A DNA stretch of 64,000 bases from positions 1 through 64,000 of the forward strand of contig CABRYP010000005.1 in assembly GCA_902475245.1 (NCBI GenBank). Reading direction: 5' to 3'. The translations under genes were made by a program, and so were the position numbers. This document shows positions 52,305 through 61,262 of this stretch, piece by piece; position 1 is the first letter of the stretch; each line of letters starts with the position of its first letter. The notes under the pieces are model-generated. The model was not told where the DNA came from. It searched no databases and worked only from the letters and a program-made list of their open reading frames with translations. The DNA comes from an uncultured Collinsella sp. GTDB lineage: Bacteria > Actinomycetota > Coriobacteriia > Coriobacteriales > Coriobacteriaceae.

Positions 52305-54521
52305 ATGGAACAATTCCCGCGATCGAGCTCGCGCAGCTCACGCCACGCGAGCGATCAACGAGCGCCGCACGAACGTTCGCGCGCTAGCCGACAAGCCACC
52401 GAGCCGAGCCGTGCCGCAGGCTCTCATCGCGTGCCCGCCAACAAGGGCGCCCGCACCAACGGCGCCGCAAAAGAACAAGCACCCACGCGCCCCAAATCTC
52501 GCTATATCCCCGCCCTCGACGGCCTGCGCACGCTTGCCGTCGTCGCAGTGGTGCTCTATCACCTCAACCTCACATGGGCTCAGGGCGGCCTGCTCGGCGT
52601 CACGATCTTCTTTGTGCTTTCGGGCTATCTGATCACGCGCCTGCTGCTCAACGAAGTCGCTAAGACCGGCCGCATCGACCTTAAGAGCTTCTGGATTCGC
52701 CGCATCCGTCGCCTGGTCCCCGCTGTGGTAACGGTAGTGTTCGTGACCTGCGCGCTGTGCACCATCTTTAACCACGTGATGCTCACCAAGATGCGCCCCG
52801 ACATCCTGCCGTCGCTGTTGTTCTTCAACAACTGGTGGCAGATTGCCCAAAACGTCTCGTACTTCAATGCTCTGGGCGACCCCTCGCCGCTCACGCACTT
52901 TTGGTCGCTTGCCATCGAGGAACAGTTCTACCTGATTTGGCCGCCACTGCTGTTTGCCATGGTATCCATGCATGTGAGCAAGCCCAACACGCGCCGCGTG
53001 GTTCTGGGCCTTGCCGCGGCATCCGCCCTCGCCATGATGGTGCTTTACAACCCTGCCGCCGACCCCAGCCGCGTGTACTACGGCACCGACACCCGCGTGT
53101 TCTCGCTGCTGCTGGGTGCCTGGATGGCCTTTATCCCCGATCGCGACCTGGCGCCGGTGCGTCTCGCTCATCGTTTGGGACTCAATCGCCTGGCTGGCGC
53201 CGCCAAGCATGGCAAGAACGCCGAGGACAAGCCTGGCAAGAAGGTCGACGAATCAGCCGATACCACCCCGGCACAGCCGAGCGCCCTCGTGCGCTTTTGG
53301 TCCTCGCCCGCATCCATCGATGTCTTGGGCGTCGTGGGTCTGGTTGGCCTTGCCGCCATGGTCGCGCTCACCAACGGCTACACCGCGTTCCAGTATCGCG
53401 GCGGCACGCTGTTATGCTCCATCCTCACGCTCATGGTCATCGCGGCCTGCGTGCAGCCCCAGGGAATGGTTGCCCGCGCACTGTCCGCCGAACCGCTCGT
53501 GTGGGTTGGCAAGCGCTCGTACAGCATCTACCTGTGGCACTATCCGCTGCTGTTGCTCATGAACCCGGTCGCCAACATCAACGATACGCCCTGGTGGCAG
53601 TACATTTTGCAGGTGCTGCTGGTGGTCGCCGTAGCCGAGTGCTCCTATCGCTTTATCGAAACGCCGTTTAGGAAGGGCGCCTTCGGCCGCACCGTCGCCG
53701 AGTTCCGTGATGGCACCACCACGCCCGCCAACTGGGCACGCGCACATATTCCCGTGTGTGCCACTTGCGGCATCGTGCTGATCATTGCCCTAGGAGGTCT
53801 CATCTTTGTGCCGGAGACCTCCGCGTTGAGTGGTGAAGGTGCCGAGATCCTCAACAAAGAAGCCAAAAACACCGCGCCCACCGACCAGCAGGCGGCCGAC
53901 GACACCGACAAGGACAACGACGGCTTCCCCGACGGATCCTACGACCTGCTGATGATTGGCGACTCCGTGTCGCTGCGCGCCGTCGATTCCTTTGACGGCG
54001 TGTTTCCGCACAGCCATATCGATGCCGAAAAGGGCCGCCAGTTTGATGCGGGCCGCGCGACATTTGAGGGATATATCCAGCAGAATCTCGCCGGCAAGAT
54101 CGTGGTCTTTGCGCTGGGCACCAACGGCCTGGTGACCGACGCCCAGATTGACGCCATCATGGCCGATGCCGGCGATCAGCGCATCGTCGTATTTGTAAAC
54201 ACGCGCAGCCCGCAGCCATGGGTCGGGTCCACGAACCAGGCCATCGCCAACGCCGCCACGCGCTACAAGAATGTACGCGTTATCGACTGGTACGGGTACA
54301 GTGCCAACCGCAACGACCTGTTCGATGGCGATGGCACGCACCTGTCGACTACCGGCGTGGCTGAGTATCTCAACCTGATCCACGATGCGGTCAAGAAAGA
54401 CCTGCCCGTGCACCCCGAGGACCACGTCAACGATCCGCAGCCGGCAGCCGTCAAGTCCGCCGCCGACGCACTCGTCAATGCCCTCGCCTACAAGCCACAC
54501 AAGCTGGGCACCGACAAGTAG
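52305..54521 (+). CDS. Membrane acyltransferase with SGNH domain (OatA-like)
   Basis: The 738-residue protein has a basic, disordered N-terminus (residues 1-65), an acyltransferase-3 domain (about 66-500, SRYIPALDGLRTLAVVAVVL, FFVLSGYLITRLLL, FWSLAIEEQFYLIWP) with ten or more membrane segments interrupted by a charged loop at about 295-325, and an extracytoplasmic SGNH-like domain (about 540-720, LLMIGDSVSLRAV and GTHLSTTGVAEY with the catalytic DGTH). Such enzymes O-acetylate peptidoglycan or other wall polymers and give lysozyme resistance. It is monocistronic, followed by a hairpin. Confidence 0.93.
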   Translation: MEQFPRSSSRSSRHASDQRAPHERSRASRQATEPSRAAGSHRVPANKGARTNGAAKEQAPTRPKSRYIPALDGLRTLAVVAVVLYHLNLTWAQGGLLGVTIFFVLSGYLITRLLLNEVAKTGRIDLKSFWIRRIRRLVPAVVTVVFVTCALCTIFNHVMLTKMRPDILPSLLFFNNWWQIAQNVSYFNALGDPSPLTHFWSLAIEEQFYLIWPPLLFAMVSMHVSKPNTRRVVLGLAAASALAMMVLYNPAADPSRVYYGTDTRVFSLLLGAWMAFIPDRDLAPVRLAHRLGLNRLAGAAKHGKNAEDKPGKKVDESADTTPAQPSALVRFWSSPASIDVLGVVGLVGLAAMVALTNGYTAFQYRGGTLLCSILTLMVIAACVQPQGMVARALSAEPLVWVGKRSYSIYLWHYPLLLLMNPVANINDTPWWQYILQVLLVVAVAECSYRFIETPFRKGAFGRTVAEFRDGTTTPANWARAHIPVCATCGIVLIIALGGLIFVPETSALSGEGAEILNKEAKNTAPTDQQAADDTDKDNDGFPDGSYDLLMIGDSVSLRAVDSFDGVFPHSHIDAEKGRQFDAGRATFEGYIQQNLAGKIVVFALGTNGLVTDAQIDAIMADAGDQRIVVFVNTRSPQPWVGSTNQAIANAATRYKNVRVIDWYGYSANRNDLFDGDGTHLSTTGVAEYLNLIHDAVKKDLPVHPEDHVNDPQPAAVKSAADALVNALAYKPHKLGTDK

Positions 54522-54545
54522 CACGCAGCCAAATCTGCTTACACC

Positions 54546-54581
54546 CGCAGGGGGCGTCGGCCGTGGCCGACGCCCCCTGCG
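54546..54581 (+). terminator. Long GC-rich hairpin after the acyltransferase gene
   Basis: CGCAGGGGGCGTCGGCC pairs perfectly with GGCCGACGCCCCCTGCG around GT. It begins 24 nt after the stop codon. No T-tract follows. Confidence 0.65.
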
Positions 54582-54754
54582 GCAGTTAGGGACACTCCTT
54601 TTGTACCGGCACCCGGAGGCACTCCTGGCACCAGCCAATGAAGACCTCTACGGATGAATTCCAAGCCGCTCCGCCGCTCCAGGCATCGTTTCCGCGCCTC
54701 GCGCCTGCCCCAAACAATCAAAACAAGCCCTTTTCGCCGCAACCTCAAAGGTCT

Positions 54755-54984
54755 GTGGGCAAAAAAGGGCAAATATGAGTACTGTTACAATTTTAGTAGC
54801 AGGCAAAACCACCCAAAATGACGTCCGTGCGGCCCCTACAACCCCCTAATGCAGCCAACCTGACTGGTTTAAGGCATATTGGGGCCAATTTTAATGAACA
54901 TACTATAGGTTATGTTCATTATCTTCTTGGATGTAAATGCTATTCACTTAGCAACAGTACTCATATTTGGCATTTTTTGCCCAC
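54755..54984. mobile_element. MITE-like element, copy 2
   Basis: The left end GTGGGCAAAAAAGGGCAAAT at 54755 matches the complement of the right end at 54984 over about 33 bp with few mismatches, continuing through ATGAGTACTGTT. Its ends match copy 1 (13003-13213) but its 230-bp body is different and unusually AT-rich. It contains no credible open reading frame. It lies in the gene-free stretch between the acyltransferase and the Nramp-related gene. Confidence 0.6.
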
Positions 54985-55066
54985 TGCCATATAACTAACA
55001 TCCTATAACAGGCAAAAATCAGGCCGCAGCCCATCGCTGCGGCCTGATCGGAAGCAAAAGTAGGCG

Positions 55067-56329
55067 CTACGCGCTGTAGCCCATCGCTTGCAACACAAAC
55101 ATGACGACCGTCAGCACCGTAATCACGCCGATAGTCGCCCACGTGAGCACGTTCCACACGCGGCCGTTGCGGTTGGCGCCCATAATGTGGCGATCAGCCG
55201 CGATAACCACCTGGAATACCAAGACTACGGGCAACAGCACGCCGTTGATGACCTGCGAGGTCATCATAATCTGGAACAAATCGACGCCGGGCATGAGCAC
55301 CAACACGGCAGAAATGCCGATGATGGCCGTAATGATGCCGCGATAAACCGGAGCCTCATCCCAGCTGCGATCGGCGCCGCGCTCCCAACCAAAAGCCTCG
55401 CAAATGGCGCTCGACGTAACACCCGGCAGCACGCAGGCAGCCAAAAAGCTCGCTGCGACCAAGCCCGAGGCAAACAGCACCGTGGACCACTGGCCCGCGA
55501 TGGGCTCCAGCGCGCGGGCGGCATCGGCGGCATCGCTAATCTGAATACCCGCCGGGAACAGCACCGTACCGGTCGTGATGATAATGAAGCCCGCAATGAT
55601 ATCAGCAGCAATCGAGCCGCTCACGGTATCAATACGCTGCAGCACGATGTCGTCCTCGCCCGCATTCTTATCGACCACGTTGTTCTGAGCCAAGAAGATC
55701 ATCCACGGCGCAATGGTGGTACCGATCGTTGCGACCACAAGCGACACGTAGCTGGGGTCATTTTGGATGTTGGGCACAACCAGGTCGACCGCCACCTCGC
55801 CCCAGCTGGGACCAGCCATAAATGCAGCGACAATGTAGGTCACAAACACGCAGCTCACCAGCAGCAGAATCTTCTCGATGCGCTGGAAGCTGCCCGACAT
55901 GGTAAGCATCCAAACCAGCAACGCCACGAGCGGCACCGAGATGCTCGCCGGCACGCCAAAGAGGGCAAGGCCGCTCGCGATACCCGCAAACTCCGAGATG
56001 GTAACGGCCGTGTTGGCGATCAGCAGCGCCGCCATGGCCAGCACGCTCCTGCGCACGCCAAAGCGCTCGCGGATGAGCGAGGCCAAACCCTTGCCTGTGA
56101 CGCAGCCGCAACGCGCCGCAGTCTCCTGCGTCACGATAAGCAGCACAGTCATGACGGGAAGCATCCACAGCATCTTGTAGCCATAGCTGGCACCGGCGCT
56201 GGAATACGTGGCGATGCCGCCGGCGTCATTACCCGAAAGCGCCGCCAGAAGGCCAGGGCCCATGGCGCCAAAGATGGCCGCGATGGTCAGCTTTTGCTTG
56301 GCGCTCGCCTTTTGCTTCGTGTTTTGCAC
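55067..56329 (-). CDS. Nramp-family transporter with altered metal site (Mg-type, NRMT-like)
   Basis: The predicted 420-residue protein has about eleven membrane segments. Classical Nramp transporters carry DPGN in helix 1 and a Met in helix 6 (MPH). Here helix 1 reads GPGLLAALSGNDAGGIATYS, so DPGN is DAGG, and helix 6 reads GTTIAPWMIFLAQ, so the Met is Ala and the His is Trp. These are changes expected in Nramp-related magnesium transporters, a branch described from Eggerthella lenta, another Coriobacteriia member. The GTG start at 56329, after GTAGGTGG, is 8 nt beyond the stop of the MgtE-like gene. The two are clearly an operon. Confidence 0.88.
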   Translation of the reverse strand: MQNTKQKASAKQKLTIAAIFGAMGPGLLAALSGNDAGGIATYSSAGASYGYKMLWMLPVMTVLLIVTQETAARCGCVTGKGLASLIRERFGVRRSVLAMAALLIANTAVTISEFAGIASGLALFGVPASISVPLVALLVWMLTMSGSFQRIEKILLLVSCVFVTYIVAAFMAGPSWGEVAVDLVVPNIQNDPSYVSLVVATIGTTIAPWMIFLAQNNVVDKNAGEDDIVLQRIDTVSGSIAADIIAGFIIITTGTVLFPAGIQISDAADAARALEPIAGQWSTVLFASGLVAASFLAACVLPGVTSSAICEAFGWERGADRSWDEAPVYRGIITAIIGISAVLVLMPGVDLFQIMMTSQVINGVLLPVVLVFQVVIAADRHIMGANRNGRVWNVLTWATIGVITVLTVVMFVLQAMGYSA

Positions 56330-56337
56330 GCGACCAC

Positions 56338-58182
56338 CTACCCCATGACCGACATGGTGAGCAGCACCGCGGCGATGCAGTACGCCACGCATGAGATCAT
56401 GACGGCAATGACGTTCATGGCGGTACCCGACGTATTGAGGTCGTGCTCGTCACGCCAGAACAGCACCATCAGGTAAATCACGGCGCTCATGTTGCCAATC
56501 AGACAAACGATGGCCGCAATGTTAAAGCAGCCGGTAAAGAGCTGTTCCTCAAACATGGATGCGTCGGGGAATGCGGCCGTGCGCACCAGCTGGGCGCACA
56601 GGTAGGTCACGAGCGACAGGATCAGGCCCATTCCCGTGCTCTGGAAGAAAAATCCCAGATACGGCTTGGGCTCATCGTCATGGCCGTCGTATTCCAGGAA
56701 GTAGTTCTTGACGAACGACACCATACGCGAGGCAGCCAGCAGCACGAGCGGCATGGCACACATGGGAAACACCACCAGATGCGCGGAGCCCAGCGCCGTC
56801 CCCAGCACTGTTGCCATGATGCACGAGGCAATACCCCACACGACAACCCAGTACTGGCGATGCACAAACCAGCTGAGCACATTCGTCGAGTCGTCGGACG
56901 CGCTATCGCCCGAGCCGACGCCTGCAATCTGCAGGTCCTCCTGGTGCTCCTCGGCGATTACGTCCATGGCGTCGTCAAAGGTCACGATACCCAAAATGTG
57001 ACGGTTCTCATCGCAAACGGGGATGGCAACCAGGTCGTACTTGGTCATCTCGTCCGTTACGTCTTCCTGGTCCTCGTCGGGCGACACATAAACCAGGTCG
57101 CGATAGGCCAGCTGGCCCAGCGTGGCGTCGCGGTCGGCCACGATGAGCGTGCGCAGCGAAAGGACGCCGGTGAGCATGCCGCTCGGATCCTCGGTATAGA
57201 CGTAGTAGACGCTCTCGAAGTCCTCGTCGAGCTTGCGGATCGCCTCGATGGCGTCACCGACCGTCGCCGTGGCGGGCAGGGAGACAAACTCCGAGGTCAT
57301 GATACGGCCGGCGGTGTTGTCCTCATAGCCCAGCAGGTTACGAATCGCCTTCTCCTCCTGAACGCCCATCAGGCGCAAAAGCTTCTCGGCCTTCTCGTAA
57401 TCGAGCTCGTCGATCAGGTCGGCGGCGTCGTCCGGGTCCATCATGGCCAGCATCGACGATGCGTCCGTGTCGGACAGGCCCTCGAGCATCTCGGTCATAA
57501 GCTCGTCGTCATCGAACTCCGAGATGGCCTCGGCGGCCTGGGCGGTGTCGAGCTGCGCGAACACCTGCGCACGCAGGCGCGGGTCGAGCTGCTCGATAAT
57601 GTCGGCAATGTCAGCAGGATGCAGCTCGCCAAGCGTCTTGTGCGACACCGACAGCTGAATGTTTTTAGTCGAACGGTCGAGCAGGTCCATGTAGGACCAG
57701 GCGATGATGTCCTCACCGAGCGGTTTGCCCAGGTGCTTCATAAAGCTCTCGACGACATGTTCGAGTGCGGGGCTGATCGCGCGCAGCAGACCGCGGGCGC
57801 CAACTTCGGCACCCAGCAGACGCAGCTGATTTTCGCCCGACATGGAAAACTTAATGTCGTTGACGCGCACGACCTTCATGCCCTGCGTGTCGACAATCTG
57901 CTTGTTGAGCACGTCGCGGGCGAGCAAGAGTTCGGTCGGCTGCAGGTACGAAAAACGGATTTCGGTGGCCGGCGACTTAAGGTGTACGCCCGTCTCGTCG
58001 ATACGGTCGACCCATTTACGCCAGCTGATCATAAACGGCGTCTTGCCGGGCCCGCGGAACGCGAGCGACGTCACGTGCGGAAAAACTTCGCCGGTAGCAA
58101 TGCCAAAATCGTTCACAACGCCGAGCTTTTCGCCATCGACGTCCAAGACCGGCAGTTTGAGCATCTCACTCAGATAATTCAC
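56338..58182 (-). CDS. MgtE-like protein: PRC-like, MgtE_N and CBS domains plus atypical membrane part
   Basis: The 614-residue protein begins at GTG behind GGGGAG. Residues about 1-90 resemble a PRC barrel (LPVLDVDGEKLGVVNDFGIA). An MgtE N domain follows (about 185-290, ADIADIIEQLDPRLRAQVFA, MDPDDAADLIDELD), then a CBS pair (about 295-425, AGRIMTSEFVSLPATATVGD). These bind and sense Mg2+ in MgtE. The last 160 residues have five membrane segments but lack the GGNxGxQ-type pore signature of true MgtE. It may be a Mg2+ sensor that regulates the Nramp-related transporter downstream, or a divergent channel. Confidence 0.85.
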   Translation of the reverse strand: MNYLSEMLKLPVLDVDGEKLGVVNDFGIATGEVFPHVTSLAFRGPGKTPFMISWRKWVDRIDETGVHLKSPATEIRFSYLQPTELLLARDVLNKQIVDTQGMKVVRVNDIKFSMSGENQLRLLGAEVGARGLLRAISPALEHVVESFMKHLGKPLGEDIIAWSYMDLLDRSTKNIQLSVSHKTLGELHPADIADIIEQLDPRLRAQVFAQLDTAQAAEAISEFDDDELMTEMLEGLSDTDASSMLAMMDPDDAADLIDELDYEKAEKLLRLMGVQEEKAIRNLLGYEDNTAGRIMTSEFVSLPATATVGDAIEAIRKLDEDFESVYYVYTEDPSGMLTGVLSLRTLIVADRDATLGQLAYRDLVYVSPDEDQEDVTDEMTKYDLVAIPVCDENRHILGIVTFDDAMDVIAEEHQEDLQIAGVGSGDSASDDSTNVLSWFVHRQYWVVVWGIASCIMATVLGTALGSAHLVVFPMCAMPLVLLAASRMVSFVKNYFLEYDGHDDEPKPYLGFFFQSTGMGLILSLVTYLCAQLVRTAAFPDASMFEEQLFTGCFNIAAIVCLIGNMSAVIYLMVLFWRDEHDLNTSGTAMNVIAVMISCVAYCIAAVLLTMSVMG

Positions 58183-58502
58183 TGGTGCTCCCCATCATTA
58201 TCCCTTCGGACTGCGGCCATGCCGGCACGCCGTCCGTGGACTTTTAGATATGTATACGCATGCGCGGGCGGCACGCCGCTCGGCGCTCACACCCCGTACA
58301 TGCGCAAGAAGCACCTGCATGGGGTCATCGACTGTATGGTCGAGGTTTGGATTTCACCTGCAGCCTTTCTCTTGACCCTTGTTATCCGCAGTAACTATAG
58401 CATCAGCATCGCGCCGTGGCGCCAAATTTATGCTCCAAACATCGCAGGCATACCAAACGCTGACGCATCCGTGACATAGTCATTGGGGACGTTCTTACAT
58501 GA
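58183..58502. other. Intergenic region upstream of the MgtE-like gene
   Basis: This 320-nt stretch must hold the promoter of the MgtE-like/Nramp-related operon. I looked for M-box (ykoK) or other riboswitch features on the minus strand and found none that I could support. The phrase CATTGGGGACGTTCTTACAT at 58480-58499 recurs inverted near 33645-33672. No credible open reading frame is present. Confidence 0.5.
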
Positions 58503-59909
58503 CTAGTCTGTGGTGTCGTCATCTTCGGCGAGCTGGGGGAACACGGCGTTTTTGGGCATGGCGGCCTTCGTCAGCGAGGTGAGCTTTTTGCTCAGCGATG
58601 TATCCGTCTTGACCAGATCACTCAATGTCACGATTTTGTAGCCGTCGGCAATAAGCCCGTCGATAATCTGCGGCAGCGCCTCGAGCGTCTGCTCGGCGCA
58701 TTCATCGTTATCGGTCAGCAACACAATGTTGCCCGGCGTCACCGAATCGAGCACCGTCGAGACCTGCTCGTCGGCACCGTTGAGCAGCCAGTCGCCCGAA
58801 TCGATATTCCACGAGACCACGGCAGACACCAGGTCCATCGCATCAATCCAGTTTTGCTCGTCAAAGGCTGCGTAGGGAGCACGCAAAAGCATCGTCGACG
58901 TTCCGGTCGCGGACTTGATCGCCTCGGTGCCCTTCGAAACCTGTTCGCGCACCGTATCGCGATCCTTGCCCTTGAGCGATTCGTCGCTGTAACTGTTGGA
59001 GCCGACCTCGCAGCCGGCATCGACAATCGCCTTGGCCGTGGCGGGCGAGGCCTCGGCCGCATCGCCCGACAGGAAGAACGTCGCGGTGACGCCCTTTTCC
59101 TTGAGCACCTGCAAGATCTGCTTGGTCGCTCCGCTCGGGCCCTCATCAAACGTCAGCGCCACGTACTTTTCGTTGCCCTTGGGCGCCACGCTCGCGCACT
59201 CGACCACGCAATCGGTGGCGGGCACGACCTCGCCGCGGTCCTGCGTCTTGCCCGACTGCTCGCCGACCCACACCTCGGAGCGACCCTGGATGCCCCACGT
59301 CTTAACGTACTCGATGGCACCCGTGCCCTCGACCTTGAGCTTGGGCTCGATAACCGTCGCCTGGACCTCATGCTTCTCATACGTGTCGCGGCCGTCTTTG
59401 ACCGTCACCTTCTCGCCGCCCGTAAGCTCGCGGCTTTTCCACTTGCCCTGTTTTATGCGCTTGCCGTCCACTTTTACCGACAGCTTTTCGCCGCCATGGC
59501 GAGTAAGCACGCTGTCGTCAACGGCCAGCAAGTCCCCGGCGTCGTAGGTATCGGTCAGCTCCTGGTCGTCGATGAGATTTTGCAGCGTAGAGCCGACGCG
59601 CACCGCAGTCTCCTGGCCGTTGAGGACGACATCCACGCTGCGGTTGACGTAGCCCACGACAGCAGCGATGAACAGCACGAGCGCGCAACCCACGGCGATG
59701 AGCGCATAGGGCAGGCGAGACGGACGGCGGGGCGTGCGGCCGTTGCCGATGCGAGCGCTGCGGTCGCTAAAGCCGCGGCTATGGTTGAGATACATCGCGC
59801 CGGGCTTACGGTGACGCTTGCGCTGACCGCTGGGCAGCTGCCCCAGGTCGCGGCGCGCCGTCGGACGCGCACCCGAGCGCCCGTTTAAGTTAGATCCGTT
59901 TTGGCGCAT
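58503..59909 (-). CDS. Polysaccharide-deacetylase-like protein lacking metal ligands
   Basis: The 468-residue protein has a basic cytoplasmic N-terminus (residues 1-65), one membrane anchor (about 68-88), a beta-rich extracytoplasmic region with ubiquitin-like DUF348 features (about 90-240), and a NodB-type domain (about 245-435). The NodB motifs are altered: TFDDGPS reads TFDEGPS; the metal pair HxxxH, usual in HTYSH, is NSYSD; RPPYG is RAPYA; and LLHD is LLTD. The fold should be kept but zinc binding is probably lost, so it may be a carbohydrate-binding or regulatory protein. GGGGGAGGG precedes the ATG. Confidence 0.85.
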   Translation of the reverse strand: MRQNGSNLNGRSGARPTARRDLGQLPSGQRKRHRKPGAMYLNHSRGFSDRSARIGNGRTPRRPSRLPYALIAVGCALVLFIAAVVGYVNRSVDVVLNGQETAVRVGSTLQNLIDDQELTDTYDAGDLLAVDDSVLTRHGGEKLSVKVDGKRIKQGKWKSRELTGGEKVTVKDGRDTYEKHEVQATVIEPKLKVEGTGAIEYVKTWGIQGRSEVWVGEQSGKTQDRGEVVPATDCVVECASVAPKGNEKYVALTFDEGPSGATKQILQVLKEKGVTATFFLSGDAAEASPATAKAIVDAGCEVGSNSYSDESLKGKDRDTVREQVSKGTEAIKSATGTSTMLLRAPYAAFDEQNWIDAMDLVSAVVSWNIDSGDWLLNGADEQVSTVLDSVTPGNIVLLTDNDECAEQTLEALPQIIDGLIADGYKIVTLSDLVKTDTSLSKKLTSLTKAAMPKNAVFPQLAEDDDTTD

Positions 59910-59930
59910 GTGCCCTCCCCCATAAACGCA

Positions 59931-59960
59931 GCAAGCCGGAGCAACAGGTCTCCGGCTTGC
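59931..59960 (-). terminator. Hairpin after the PRC-barrel gene
   Basis: GCAAGCCGGAG pairs with CTCCGGCTTGC around an 8-nt loop, between the stop of the PRC-barrel gene and the deacetylase-like gene. A weak TTTAT follows on the minus strand. Confidence 0.6.
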
Positions 59961-59981
59961 CTCCTATCATTTGGAACGTCG

Positions 59982-60737
59982 CTATTTGCTAGCTTTCGAC
60001 GAGCCCCCGCTCGCCTTTTGGTATTCGTCCTTAAAGGCCTTGAACATACCGCGCGTCTTGCCGAGCTGCTTGCCCAGCGCGCGACTGCCCTTGTCCACGG
60101 CGACCGAACCCTTGTCATCGAGCACCTTGGCGCCTTTCTTGACCTTATCGCCCACCACGACGCTTGCCTCGGCAGCCTTTGCGGCGGCGCCGCCCGAATA
60201 CCCGAGCGACTTAACCTCGTCCGAAACGATCATCGCTCCGTCCGCATAGCCGCGCAGCATCGTCGGCGGCATCTGCGTGTCGCCCACCAGCACACTCGAA
60301 GCAGTGCCGGCGGTCACGTAGAACGTCTGCACGACGCCCGAACGCGGCTTGAACTCCACATCCGAGCAATAGCCCACGACATCGCCCGACTCCGTTCGCA
60401 CGTCCATGCCAACCCAGATAATGCAATCGTCCAGGTTGATGTCGAGGCGCTTGGCCGCAGCGGTATCGTAGGTGCCCTTGACGTCGTCAACTGCGATGGC
60501 ACCCTCGTAGACGCCAATGGCATCGAGCGCCACAAATCGGTCGGGGCGCTCGATCATACCCGCGATATCGGACTGGCGAACCATAAAGCCCACCACGCGC
60601 GTACCGCCCGGGGTAAAGACCGGAAAGTGAATCTTGCCGAGCTTTTTAGGACTGCGCGGCGTGCCGTCTTTTTTGGTGCGCTTATCCTCGGTAGGCTTGC
60701 GATAGATCTTAGCGCCGACAAAATCCCCGGCGCGCAT
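59982..60737 (-). CDS. PRC-barrel domain protein
   Basis: The 251-residue protein holds two PRC-barrel-like halves: residues about 1-80 (MRAGDFVGAKIYRKPT, GKIHFPVFTPGGTRVVGFMV) and about 85-170 (LDINLDDCIIWVGMDVRTES, VGYCSDVEFKPRSG). The C-terminal 80 residues are Lys/Ala/Gly-rich and may bind nucleic acid or polyanions. PRC barrels bind RNA or protein partners in ribosome assembly or photosynthesis; the role here is unknown. Its start overlaps the stop of the YtxH gene, so the two are coupled. Confidence 0.82.
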   Translation of the reverse strand: MRAGDFVGAKIYRKPTEDKRTKKDGTPRSPKKLGKIHFPVFTPGGTRVVGFMVRQSDIAGMIERPDRFVALDAIGVYEGAIAVDDVKGTYDTAAAKRLDINLDDCIIWVGMDVRTESGDVVGYCSDVEFKPRSGVVQTFYVTAGTASSVLVGDTQMPPTMLRGYADGAMIVSDEVKSLGYSGGAAAKAAEASVVVGDKVKKGAKVLDDKGSVAVDKGSRALGKQLGKTRGMFKAFKDEYQKASGGSSKASK

Positions 60738-61132
60738 TATGCCTCGGTCGAAGGCTCCGCGGCCTCGGCGTCGGCCTCGACGGCGTTCTCGACCACGACA
60801 TCGGCGGCGGGCGTCACGTTGCCGCCCGAGATGGCGTCGTTGAGCTGCTCTCGCAGCTGGTCCATGCGCTCGCGGGCAAGGTCGACCTTGGCACGCAGGT
60901 CATCGGTCTTGGCGTCGACCATCGGGCCAAAATCGTTGACCGCAGCGCGGGCCTCCTCGGCACCGTGCTCGTAGGTGTCGCGCATGTTATCCCAGGCGTC
61001 GTTGGCGATATCGGCAGCCATGGCGCGGGTCTCGGCGCCCGAGCGCGGAGCCAGGGCAACGCCGATGATGGCGCCGGCGGCGGCACCGAAGAGCGCACCC
61101 GAGATAAAGTTGAAAGTCTTACCCATGTTCAT
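60737..61132 (-). CDS. YtxH-domain protein
   Basis: The 131-residue protein opens with a short hydrophobic Gly/Ala segment (FISGALFGAAAGAIIGVALA, residues about 7-27) followed by PRSGAETR, the mark of YtxH proteins, then a long charged helix (about 35-100) and an acidic tail. YtxH family members are membrane-associated general-stress proteins of unclear function. It overlaps the PRC-barrel gene by one nucleotide. Confidence 0.85.
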   Translation of the reverse strand: MNMGKTFNFISGALFGAAAGAIIGVALAPRSGAETRAMAADIANDAWDNMRDTYEHGAEEARAAVNDFGPMVDAKTDDLRAKVDLARERMDQLREQLNDAISGGNVTPAADVVVENAVEADAEAAEPSTEA

Positions 61133-61262
61133 TCCTCTCCTGCGGGCACCTCGGCGCCCACCGTTTGAATGCTGTCCATTATACCCGCAGCACAGCGCTT
61201 GCCGTCTTGCTCATCTGCGTACGGTAAAGGCGCAGGTACATGATGGTGATAAGCGGGTGAGC

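Noticed and set aside
58183..58502. M-box magnesium riboswitch before the MgtE-like gene
   Set aside because: None of the conserved M-box strings could be found on the minus strand.
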